A stretch of 64,000 nt of DNA, taken from assembly GCA_015143295.1 (NCBI GenBank), contig CM026552.1, positions 61,746,944-61,810,943 of the forward strand, written 5' to 3'. Every line of letters starts with the position of its first letter. The stretch's first letter is position 1. The position numbers and the translations under genes were made by a program. Below, in pieces: positions 19,533 through 29,046 of this stretch. The notes beneath the pieces are model-generated. The model made no database searches. It saw nothing but the letters and a program-made list of their open reading frames with translations, and was not told where the DNA came from. This DNA comes from Tetracentron sinense (Eukaryota; Streptophyta; Magnoliopsida; Trochodendrales; Trochodendraceae).

Positions 19533-22131
19533 TGTAGAGCCCCAGACTTTTTCATGCATAATACATGACACTTTCGTTGTCATCTTGCCTTTTTAAGAGG
19601 TATGATTAATAAATGAGGAAGAATTTGGAAATTTCGAAATGTAGAATTGTTCCTCTTCGAAGTACGAACACAACGCAAGTTGAATCGTCAAAATCGGGAC
19701 GAACGAGTCAAAGATATGGCCAAAACAGTCTGTACCTGTAGGAAAACGTATACTGTGTGCATCCGTTGTACAGCTCACCACGGGTACGTTGTACAACTCA
19801 CCACGGGCACGCTGTACATGAGACGACGTGACAACGGGTTCTTCACCCTTGACAACGCCACCACGAGTTACACTATTCACGCCACCACGAGTTGGCACTA
19901 CTCACGCCACCACGAGTTGGCACTATTCACGCCACCACGAGTTGCACTATTCACGCCACCACGAGTTGCACTATTCACGCCACCACAAGTTGGCACTATT
20001 TACGCCACCACGAGTTTGCACTATTCATGGCACCACGAGTTGCACTATTCACGCCACCACGAGTTACACTATTCACGCCACCACGAGTTGGCACTATTCA
20101 TATCACCACGAGTTGGCACTATTCACGCCACCACGAGTTGGCACTATTCACAGCCACCATGAGTTGCCACTATTCACAGCATCACGAGTTGGCACTATTC
20201 ACGCCACCACGAGTTGGCACTATTCATGGCACCACGAGTTGGCACTATTCACAGCACAATGTGTTCAGCACTATTCACGGTCCTCGCGTCATTGCAGAAA
20301 TCCCAGTAAGGGTATTACGGTCTTTTGGTCAGTTCACTCTTACCTTAAGAGTTTAACCCGAGCCTTTAGGGCTTCATTCGACACTTAGAGAGTTTGAGAG
20401 AATAGGAGAAAGGGGAGAAGGCTATTCCAACCTAGGGTTTCCATTTTGGAGAGAAATCAAAGGGTTTTGAAACCCTAGATCAACCTCCAGCCCATTTTTC
20501 TTCAAGATCAAGGCACAAACTCGTGAGGAGCATCTCCTCAAACTAGGGCAGCAGCTACACAGTCGTTTTGGAAAGGGGTTTCTTCCTCATTTCTTCAAGG
20601 TCGGTACTTTTTACTACCCTCCTAGTTATAGTTCCTCTTTCCCCTTCTTTCCTCTTCATTTTCTTTCATTTACACATGTGCTATGAGATGGATGAATGGT
20701 AAATAGTAAATGGTAAATGGTGAATGGTGAATGGTGAATGGTGAATGGTGAATGGAGATGGGATGGGCGATTGGATGCCAATGGTTGTGTGTGATGAACA
20801 AATGGGGAAGGGCATTGTTCCAATAATGAACGTACATGTATGATTTGAGTAAAACCCATCTAGAAAAGCATGTTGTAGGATAAATCCATAATGAACATAC
20901 CATGTTTGATGAAATGCCAAGGTGAACACAGTGAGCTGAAAATCTGGAAATGCATGCCTAATAAATTATGAATATTGCTAGGGACTATGATAGTGTGTTT
21001 CCTGCTTTCCCATAATGCTATGAATATTACATTACTCAATCTTTGATGCTATATGTGTTGTGAAATTACCCAAATGTCATCTTTAAATTTGAATGCAAGT
21101 ATGTACACGGTTCCCACGAGCACGGCATGCATGGCATGATTTATCGAGGTTTTCAAGAACATGGTTAGAGGTGGGACATATCCTACGATATGTTTTACCT
21201 CGCTTTTCACAAGAAGACAAGAACCAACATTCCACGAGGGGTCTCCCCTCACTCACAAGTGCATATCATGAAGAAGGGTCTCCCTTCCCTCGCAAGTGCA
21301 TACATATCATAAAGAAGGGTCTCCCTTCCCTCGCAAGTGCATTGCATAAAGAAGGGTCTCCCTTCCCTCTCAAGGCATCTCACAAGTGCATCTCACAAGT
21401 GCATCTCACAAGTTACATGATCACAAGCAAGCATGCATGACATGACATGACATACAAGAATCAAGCAAGATAGACAAGACAAGCTTTTACGTACGAAAAG
21501 ATATTTCAAGTCAAGTCAGGTGCATGATGTTTTCAAGAGGATTTATCGGTTTTCTACGAGTTTCAAGCATGATTATAAACTGCTTTACTTCCTTGTATGA
21601 TATAAATTGTTTCCGTGTGACAAATATGAATTTCTCCTGATTATGTATTGCCATGTTTATGCTATAATTGTTGGTTAGTATTCAGTACCCGCTGAGTATT
21701 CCATGCTCAGCCGTACTTCTTATGTCGGCAGGTTCTGAGGGAGCTGCTACTCCATTTGATGTTTGTGCTCCTGGTCCATGGGTGGAAGAGGAGTATGTCG
21801 AGGAGCCTTTGGAAGAACCTCCAGTAGAGGGTTACCAATAGGTGGTTGTAGATTCTGAGTGGTTTAGCTGTGGGTGAGACGAGAGTCAGATTTATGTATT
21901 TGGGCGGGCATGTCCACACTTTCTTTTGGATTCTTTTTGTGTAAACTTGGATTGATTATGTATATACATAGAGGTTTGGTAGACTTCCGCTATGCCATGT
22001 TAGAGCATGTTTCCGCTGTTTTGTCCTCTATCGTATATGCTCTGTGGGTTTTGCAGGTTAGTTGTCAAGCAAGTCATGATTAGTCGTCCAAAGTTCACTC
22101 TAACTCCTAGGGTGGGTTTTGGGGCGCGACA
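19533..22131 (+). mobile_element. Second copy of the F 3' LTR (duplication)
   Basis: The 2599-bp LTR is near identical to 14102-16666 from about 19720 on, keeps the minisatellite order of the 3' LTR, lacks the ~35-bp deletion seen at 16627, and is again followed by GATAG and E LTR sequence. It is part of the tandem duplication rather than a separate insertion, because no independent target duplication is seen. Confidence 0.9.
21722..21841 (+). CDS. Small acidic LTR reading frame, duplicated F LTR copy
   Basis: It is identical in frame and length to the F copies, with one synonymous GAG/GAA change. Confidence 0.4.
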   Translation: MSAGSEGAATPFDVCAPGPWVEEEYVEEPLEEPPVEGYQ

Positions 22132-22325
22132 GATAGTGAGAAAGGAGAAGGGTTTCCAAAACCTAGGTTTTCATTTGGGAGAAATCAAAGGGGTTAAGAC
22201 CCTAGATCAACCCCAAGCCCGTGTTCTTCAAGATCAAGGCTCAAGCATTCGAGGAGCTCGTGATCCAAGCTAGGGCAGCAGCTACACGGTCGTTTTTGGA
22301 AGGGGTTTCTTCCTCATTGTTCAAG

Positions 22326-23585
22326 GTCGGTACTTCTTGCTACCCTCCTAGTTATAGTTCTTCCTTTCCTTTATTTTCTTTGTGTTCCCTTATACATCCA
22401 TGTATTATGAGATGGGTTGTGAATGGTGAATGGTGAATGATGAATGGAGATGAATGTGGGCGATTGGATGCCGTGTGTATTGATGTGATGGATGAACGGG
22501 GAGGGCATTGTACCCATAATAAACATACATATGTGATGTGAGTAAAATCCACCTAGAAAAGCATGTTGTAGGGTTAACAAATAATGAACACACTATGTTT
22601 GATGAGATGCCAAGGTGAATAAAATGAGTGATAAATTAAGGGAATACATGCTTAATTATTCATGAAATTGTTAGGGCATATGATAGTGTGTTTCTTACAT
22701 TTCTCAAAATGTGCGATTTATTACTTGTTCAAATCGTGATATGCTATGCTTTGTAAATTACCCAAATTGTCATATTTAATTCCAAATGCAAGTATGCACA
22801 CGATCTCACAAGCACGCATGCATGACATGGATTACCGACGTTTTTCAAGAATGGGATTTAGAGGTGGGGCATATCCTACGATATGTTTTACCTCGCTTTT
22901 GGCAAGGACAAGTCAATCATGCATTATCATAAGAAGGGCTTCCCTTCCCTCGCAAGTACATACATATCATAAGAAGGGCTTCCCTTCCCTCGCAAGTACA
23001 TCTCACAAGGACATCTCACAAGTGAAAGGACATGACATGAGCATTTAGAAAGAAGGGTCTCCCTTCCCTCACAAGTAGTTTACTCTTCCAAGCATGATAC
23101 AAGCATGGCATGACACGGCATGACAAGCATGAGCATTTTAGGAAGAAGGGTCTCCCTTCCCTCACAAGTAGATTACTTTTCCGAACAAGCAAGCATGATA
23201 CATGACATGACAAGCATGAGCATTTAGGAAGAAGGGTCTCCCTTCCCTCACAAGTAGTTTACTTTCCAAGCAAGCATGACATGGCATGACACGCATGATA
23301 TGATAAGATAAGACAACATGACAAGTTTCAAGCACGGAAAATGGTATTTCCAAATCAAGTCAAGTGCACAAGGTTTTCAAGGGTTTTAACGGCTTTCTAC
23401 GAAATACAAGCATGATTATAAATTGCTTTTACTTCCTTGTATGATATGAATTGTTTCCTTCTAACTTATAAGAATTGTTCCTGCTTTATGTATGCTATCT
23501 GTATGCTATGACTGTTGGTTAGTGCTTAGTACCCGCTTAGTATTCCATGCTCAGCCGTACTTCTTATGTCGGCAGGTGATGGCGG
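22326..23585 (+). other. Candidate leader intron within the E 5' LTR
   Basis: The borders are CAAG|GTCGGTAC and TTATGTCGGCAG|G, 1260 bp apart. The leader before the donor lacks ATG while the interior has many. The same borders are found in the 3' LTR (40981-42190). Confidence 0.45.
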
Positions 23586-23695
23586 AGCAGCTGCTCCATT
23601 TGATATCTGTGCTCCGAGCCCTTGGGTGGAGGAGGAGTACGTCGAGGAGCCTTTGGAGGAACCTCCCGTAGAGGGTTACCATTAGGTGGTTGTAG
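23576..23695 (+). CDS. Small acidic LTR reading frame, E 5' LTR
   Basis: It has 39 codons and encodes MSAGDGG...PFDICAPSPWVEEEYVEE... to VEGYH. Compared with F, changes include synonymous TAT/TAC, GAA/GAG and CCA/CCC and no indels, as expected for a translated frame. Function unknown. Confidence 0.45.
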
Positions 23696-23976
23696 ATTCT
23701 GAGTGTATAGCTGTGGGTGAGATGAGAGATATACATTCATGTATTTTGGCGGGTCTGTCCGCACTTTCTTTTGGTTACTTTTTGTATAAACTTGGATTTG
23801 CGTATGTATATTCATAGAGGTTTGGTTAGACTTCCGCTGTGTTTTATAGTTATGTTTCCGCTATATTGTCTTCTATGGTATATGCTCTGTGGGTTTTGCA
23901 GGTTGGTTGTCAAGCAAGTCATGATTAGTTGTCCAAAGTTCACTCTAACTCCTAGGGTGGGTTTTGGGGCGCGACA

Positions 23977-24336
23977 GAAGTGGTATCAGAGCTTCGGCTT
24001 TAGGTCTCTAGGGTCACTTAGAATCTTGTACCACGGGTTGCCAAGAGCATATGTTAGGAAACAAGTTAGGAAGGAAGTAAGTCGGAAGAGAGTCTTGATC
24101 CAAGTGTAAGACTAAACTTTAGTCTTAGTCCAAAATGGTTGCTTTAACCAAGTACGGTCCTAGGTACGCTAGAACGCTAAAGTATAAGTATAATGTGATG
24201 AATACTCTGATGACTTGATATAATGTATATTAGTATTATACAACTAATAAAAATTGAATTATTGTGAAACGATATTGAAATAAACTGTGGTTTTAAGTGA
24301 GACTCATGTGGTGCTATTGTTCTCAGGACTTTAGTC
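23977..24336 (+). promoter_or_regulatory. E primer binding site and leader
   Basis: TGGTATCAGAGC at 23981-23992 is the canonical tRNA-Met complement. The leader has no supported ORF. ATTGTTCTCAG|G at 24326/24327 is an acceptor-like site ten bases before the gag start. Confidence 0.88.
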
Positions 24337-25585
24337 ATGAGGCGGGGCACGCGGGGTCGTGGACCACACACCAGAGCTTCATCTTCTTCCAGAGATGAGG
24401 ATGAGCAGCCGGACCTCTCCCAGGTCTTAGGCTCTATTGCTGAGACACTCGCCATACTGGCGGCTCGGCAAACTATACCATCATCGGCGGCACCTACTCC
24501 ACCGCCCGTAGCTCCAGTACATCGTACCGCAGGAGTTGAGGCATTCAGGAGATTGAGGCCTCCATCCTTCCACGGGAGTGTGGACCCTCTTACTGCAGAG
24601 GCTTGGATCCTCTAGGTTGAGAAGATATTTGCGGTGCTCACTCCTACAGAGGAAGAGAAAGTGGCATGGGCAGTTTTTATGCTAGAGGACGAAGCCCACC
24701 ATTGGTGGTTGTCCGCATTGAGGACGCGAGACTTGACCATGCAAGGTCAACCTTGGACTTGGGAAGAGTTCAAAGATACTTTTTACAAGAAGTATTTTCC
24801 TATCGGTGCACGGGAAAAGAAAGAGAGAGAATTCATCAACCTTGAGCAAGGTTCGATGTCTGTGGCCGCTTATGAGGCCGAGTTCTCGGAGCTATCACGC
24901 TTCGCGACGCATATGATTGCCACCGAGGCAATGAAGGCGAGAAGATTTGAGCAAGGGCTCAAGGATGTTATTATGGAGAAGGTTTCCATTTTCAGGCATG
25001 CTACCTACCCTGAAGTGGTAGACAAGGCCTTATTGGTGGAGGCCAATTCTGAAGCGGTGTCTAAGAAGAGAGAGTTGGCAAGAGGCCAAGCCAGTAGTTC
25101 AGCACCTCCAGAGAGGCGGGCTCGTACCGGCCCTTATCAGTATACATGGCCAGCACCACAGATGAGGCCGACTTATGCGCCTCCAGCCCCACGGCAGTAC
25201 GTGCCACAGGCACCTCGACCTCAGGCTCTTCCGGCCTCTCGACCAGTTACACCTCAGGCAGCGAGGTATACACCACCTTCGGCCCCTCCGGCCTACACAT
25301 ATGAGGTCTGCACTTCATGCGGCAAAAGGCATCTGGTAGGAGATTGCCGAAGAGCATCTGGTGGATGTTATCATTGCGGTCGCCAGGGCCACATGATCAG
25401 GGATTGCCCTACCCGGCATTTGCCAGGCCAGTCTCAGGGGATTAGTCCACCAGCACGCCCAGCAGGATCATATCAGGCATCATCTCAGACTAACCGGTCT
25501 ACACCTCAGTCTCGCCAGGCAAACCAGGGGCGAGTTTTTGCCTTGACAGAGGGTGATGCACTTGCATCTGACGATGTAGTGCAAG
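24337..25585 (+). pseudogene. gag: Gag of E, interrupted by one nonsense codon
   Basis: It is collinear with F gag: MRRGTRGRG start, SQVLGSIAETLAILAARQ, capsid block (DEAHHWWLS, YKKYFPIGAREKKE, FEQGLK), Pro/Ala-rich linker, and knuckles CTSCGKRHLVGDC and CYHCGRQGHMIRDC. A TAG at 24613-24615 replaces the Gln codon present in F (CTCCAG to CTCTAG), splitting the frame into 24337-24615 and a downstream piece with an ATG at 24634. Unlike F, the gag tail is in frame up to the intron donor (DDVVQ at 25585). Confidence 0.9.
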
Positions 25586-25733
25586 GTACGCAGTTGTAGC
25601 TTATTTAATTATCTGTAAATTAAACTGTTAAGTATTCATTGATTTTGTACATACTTGGCATGTTATATAGGTATATATACCTACATGTATACACTGTTGA
25701 TGCATGGATTAACTCCGCTAGTTAAAATTTCAG
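25586..25733 (+). other. Intron-like segment between gag and protease of E
   Basis: The borders are CAAG|GTACGC and AAAATTTCAG|GAAC. It is 148 bp, AT-rich, and contains stops in the gag frame (GTTGTAG). Removal gives an exact in-frame VVQ-G-TLLVNE junction. Because E's gag tail is intact, this copy shows frame restoration most clearly. Confidence 0.65.
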
Positions 25734-27306
25734 GAACCCTACTAGTCAATGAGTATTTGGCTCGAGTGTTGATTGATACCGGGTCTACTCATTCATTTGT
25801 CTCGCCGAGTTTTTCAGAAGGCTTTTCTGTAGAGCCAAGTCAGCTAGAACCGGAGTTAGCCATTTCGACTCCCCTCGGCAAAACAGTATTGGCAGATAAA
25901 GTGTATAGAAATAGTGTGGTCCAAGTTGGAAGCCACGAGTTGGCGGTTGATCTCATCGTCCTTGGATTCCAAGACTTTGATGTTATATTGGGAATGGATT
26001 GGTTAACAGCGCATCATGGGCATGTAGCTTGCTTTGAGAAGATGGTACTCTTCAAGCCGGTAGAAGGAAAACCATTTCACTTTCGGGGGTTGAAAGGTAG
26101 ATGTATTGCTCGTTTTGCGGCGTTGAGCTTAGCTAACCCCGAGGCAAAGGACTCATCGACTATTCCGGTTGTGAGTGAATTCCTGGATGTATTTCCAGAG
26201 GAGTTGCCAGGATTACCTCCAGACAGGGAGATTGAGCTTGCACCAGGCACAACTCCTATATTCAGGGTTCCGTATAGAATGGCTCCGATTGAACTCAAGG
26301 AGTTAAAGACTCAGTTGGAGGAATTACAAGGCCTTGGTTTCATTCGACCAAGTGTCTCACCGTGGGGTGCCCCGGTGTTGTTTGTTAAGAAGAAAGATGG
26401 TTCGATGCGGATGTGCGTCGATTACCGGCAATTGAACAAGGTCACTATAAAGAATAGGTATCCATTGCCTAGAATTGTTGATTTGTTCGATCAATTGAAA
26501 GGAGCGAGATTTTTCTCGAAGATAGATCTTCGATCGGGTTATCACCAGTTAAAGATTAAGGTGGAAGATGTTCCCAAAACTGCTTTCAGGACTCGATATG
26601 GGCACTATGAGTTCTTGGTGATGCCTTTTGGTCTACGAACGCGCTGGCAGCCTTTATGGATTTGATGAACCGGGTGTTCCGACCATACCTAGATCGGTGC
26701 GTGATTGTATTTGTTGATGACATTTTGGTCTATTCCCAGACACGGGAAAATCACACACGCGATCTACGTCTTGCTTTGGAAATGCTAAGAGAGCACAAGC
26801 TATATGCCAAACTTAGCAAGTGTGAGTTTTGGCTCGAAGAGGTGGCATTCCTAGGCCATGTTGTTTCCGCGGAAGGCATCTCCGTTGATCCGAAGAAGAT
26901 AGAAGCTGTTATGAGTTGGGCGAGGCCCAAGAGTGTTACTGAGATACGTAGCTTTCTTGGGCTGGCAGGCTACTACAGGAGATTCGTAGAGGGTTTCTCT
27001 AGCCTTGCAGCATCGCTTACTCACCTGACAAGGAAGAATGCGAAGTTTGTTTGGAGCGACAAGTGCGAGATCAGTTTCACGGAACTGAAGAAGAGGCTTA
27101 CTACAGCCCCTGTCCTTACTGTGCCATCTGGACCTTATGGGTATGAGGTGTATAGTGATGCCTCACACGTTGGACTTGGATGTGTGCTTATGCAACACAA
27201 GAAGGTCATTGCCTATGCATCAAGGCAATTGAAGGAGCATGAGAAGAATTATCCCACGCACGACTTGAGCTTGCGGCAGTCGTGTTTGCACTTAAGATTT
27301 GGCGTC
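25734..27306 (+). pseudogene. pol: Proximal pol of E: protease, RT and part of RNase H
   Basis: Protease ([19 protein letters not shown]) runs directly into RT (VDYRQLN, catalytic FVDDIL near 26718), and here the protease-RT junction that is shifted in F is in frame. The frame is broken by a one-base loss near 26633 (GGTCTACG versus GGACTCACG in F) and another near 27266. RNase H is cut after LRFGV by the insertion of G; GCGTC at 27302-27306 is duplicated at 38379-38383. Confidence 0.9.
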
Positions 27307-27982
27307 TGAAATTTATCCAGATCAATGATCTCTAAGACCTAGAGGGGGGGTGAATAGGTCTATCTAATAATTTCTAACCAATTTTAATTTTTCAATTAAT
27401 ATGTTTAGAAATCAATGATTAATTCAATCAGACAATCCACACAAATCAAACACAGAAGATTTTTACGTGGAAAACCCTAACGGGAAAAAACCACGGGACC
27501 TTGTCCACTAATAAACTTCACTATAAAAAGATATCAAGTACAAGACAAGACCTTACCAAAACAGAAACGACGTTCCTAGGTATAGACTCTTACTCTTGAT
27601 TTCCACGAACCAGCAGGTTCGATCTCCGCCTTAGCAGCTTCGGTTCCACACCGACCAAATCTTTTCAAGCGACTTCAAATCCACGATCACACACGATCGA
27701 TCTCCTTCCACGAAGGCTCCGGATCAAACACCGGACACACACAAGGTGTAGGGTTGTGAATCAATTTAGTAAATTTTCAAACCCTAGAGGGATCTCATAC
27801 AGATCTGAGATCACACAATGCAAGATCAAAGATTTAGATCTATACTTGCATTCTCTAGGATCTTAGAAAGAGGAGAGATCAACAAAGATCTAATAAAAGC
27901 AATAAGAAAAACCCTAGAAGAGTTTCTCAGACCTCTACTCTTTCAAAAATATCAAAGACACGAATTAGGTCTCTCAAAAGTT

Positions 27983-27991
27983 GTTTATATA
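27983..27991 (-). promoter_or_regulatory. TATA box of G 3' LTR
   Basis: TATATAAAC on the - strand lies 45 bp downstream of the palindrome array in the element's sense. The 5' LTR copy, which would drive the element, is at 37827-37835. Confidence 0.6.
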
Positions 27992-28036
27992 GGGTTAAAA
28001 AAAGAATCCAGAAAAAGAAAAATTCTTTTTACGGGG

Positions 28037-28221
28037 ACCGATCGATCGGTGCTCACTACCGATCGCTCGGTCCAAAACGGATCGATCGGTTCTAATGACC
28101 GATCGCTCAGTTCTAAATCACCTCTCTGGAAAATTTCCCCATACAAATATTTGGTCCAGTCGATAGCCACCGATCGCTCGGTAGGCCACCGATCGATCGG
28201 TCTCAATACCGAGCGATCGGT
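28037..28221. repeat. 3+4 palindrome array in G 3' LTR
   Basis: Sites start at 28037, 28058, 28077, 28098, 28169, 28188 and 28208. In G's sense there are three sites, a spacer with CGACTGGACC, TTTGTATGGGG and CCAGAGAG, then four sites, the same order and spacing as in gypsy E. This is direct sequence sharing between two retrotransposon superfamilies. Confidence 0.92.
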
Positions 28222-28534
28222 TGAGACAGAATTTTTGCCAAAATCATTTTCATTTTATTTTTATTTGATTCAACTAAGATCAAATAATTTTGGTAGGCTT
28301 AAAACTATCCTCCTAGGTATTTTTAGGGTTATTCTAAGTCAAATCCAACCTAGGTAGGGTCTCTAAGTCCATTACCTGTCTAGATCCGGAGTAGAAGCTT
28401 TTTCCTTCACTTTCTTCAATCTTCTTTAAGCTTTAGCTCTTCTCTTCTGACAAGTTAAACATGACTCGACGACTCGACTCAACTGACCTATCTAATGATC
28501 ACGGAATTTGCCAACACCTATTTAGGGATTTACA

Positions 28535-28550
28535 GTCTCCCCCTTTGGCA
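28535..28550 (-). promoter_or_regulatory. Polypurine tract of G
   Basis: The - strand reads GCCAAAGGGGGAGAC next to the LTR start TGTAAATCCC. A second similar tract (AAAAAGGGGGAGAT) lies at about 28831-28845, a possible extra plus-strand primer. Confidence 0.85.
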
Positions 28551-29046
28551 ATTCCGGGACAAAACAAGACTAATTCATATACGAGGTTCAAATTTTCCCA
28601 ATTGATTCAAAAATGGAAAATTGACCTTTACATGACTCAAAAATAATTACATGACTTTTGACATGTTAACTTGTCATGATTTACCAAACTTAGAACCTGT
28701 TTGCCTGCACATGCTAAATCAAAAACCTGTGAAGCATGGGAAATAAAATATAGGATAATTCACAATTCCACAATCCATAACAGGTTAGCATTTCCATAAT
28801 ACTATCAACACATTACATGAACTATTACCAATCTCCCCCTTTTTGGCTCGAAATGCCAAAGGTGGAGTAGAAAAGTAATGCATAAACCATTGAAATGAGA
28901 TGAGATAATAAAATATGAGCTTAAACCATTCAAATGTATATATCCATAACAAGTCAATAATATCCAGAAATACAACCAAGACAAAATACATCAAAATGTC
29001 AAATAAAAACTGGCACCCGACTAAGATAAACTTTCATCACGAACTA
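28551..29046 (-). other. Spacer between the extra ORF and polypurine tract of G
   Basis: It is AT-rich with no supported ORF. It contains the second polypurine-like tract near 28831. Confidence 0.6.

Larger units (their letters stand above)
22132..23976 (+). mobile_element. 5' LTR of E, second part, joining the primer site
   Basis: Together with 5797-6320 this makes a full LTR of about 2.36 kb; it matches 40785-42591 of the 3' LTR and ends GGGGCGCGACA at 23976. It contains the ATG-free leader, the donor-like CAAG|GTCGGTAC at 22325/22326, three AAGGGTCTCCCTT units (23050-23260), the conserved hairpin near 23533 and the small ORF. Confidence 0.92.
27307..28534 (-). mobile_element. 3' LTR of G
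   Basis: On - it begins TGTAAATCCC at 28534 and ends TTTCA at 27307. It contains the 3+4 palindrome array (28037-28221) and a TATA box (TATATAAAC at 27983-27991 on -). It differs from the 5' LTR by only a few substitutions and short indels. Confidence 0.93.

Noticed and set aside
19533-22131. Treating this LTR as a third independent insertion or solo LTR
   Set aside because: It is preceded by pol sequence and a polypurine tract and followed by the same GATAG and E LTR as F, so duplication explains it.
23050-23260. Regular repeats with spacers, considered as a CRISPR array
   Set aside because: The units are plant LTR tandem repeats with repetitive spacers, in a plant nuclear retrotransposon; there are no cas genes.
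27818-28357. A 179-codon frame with repeated TDRSV peptides in the G LTR (also 37662-38201)
   Set aside because: The peptide repeats simply translate the palindrome array, on the strand opposite to the element.
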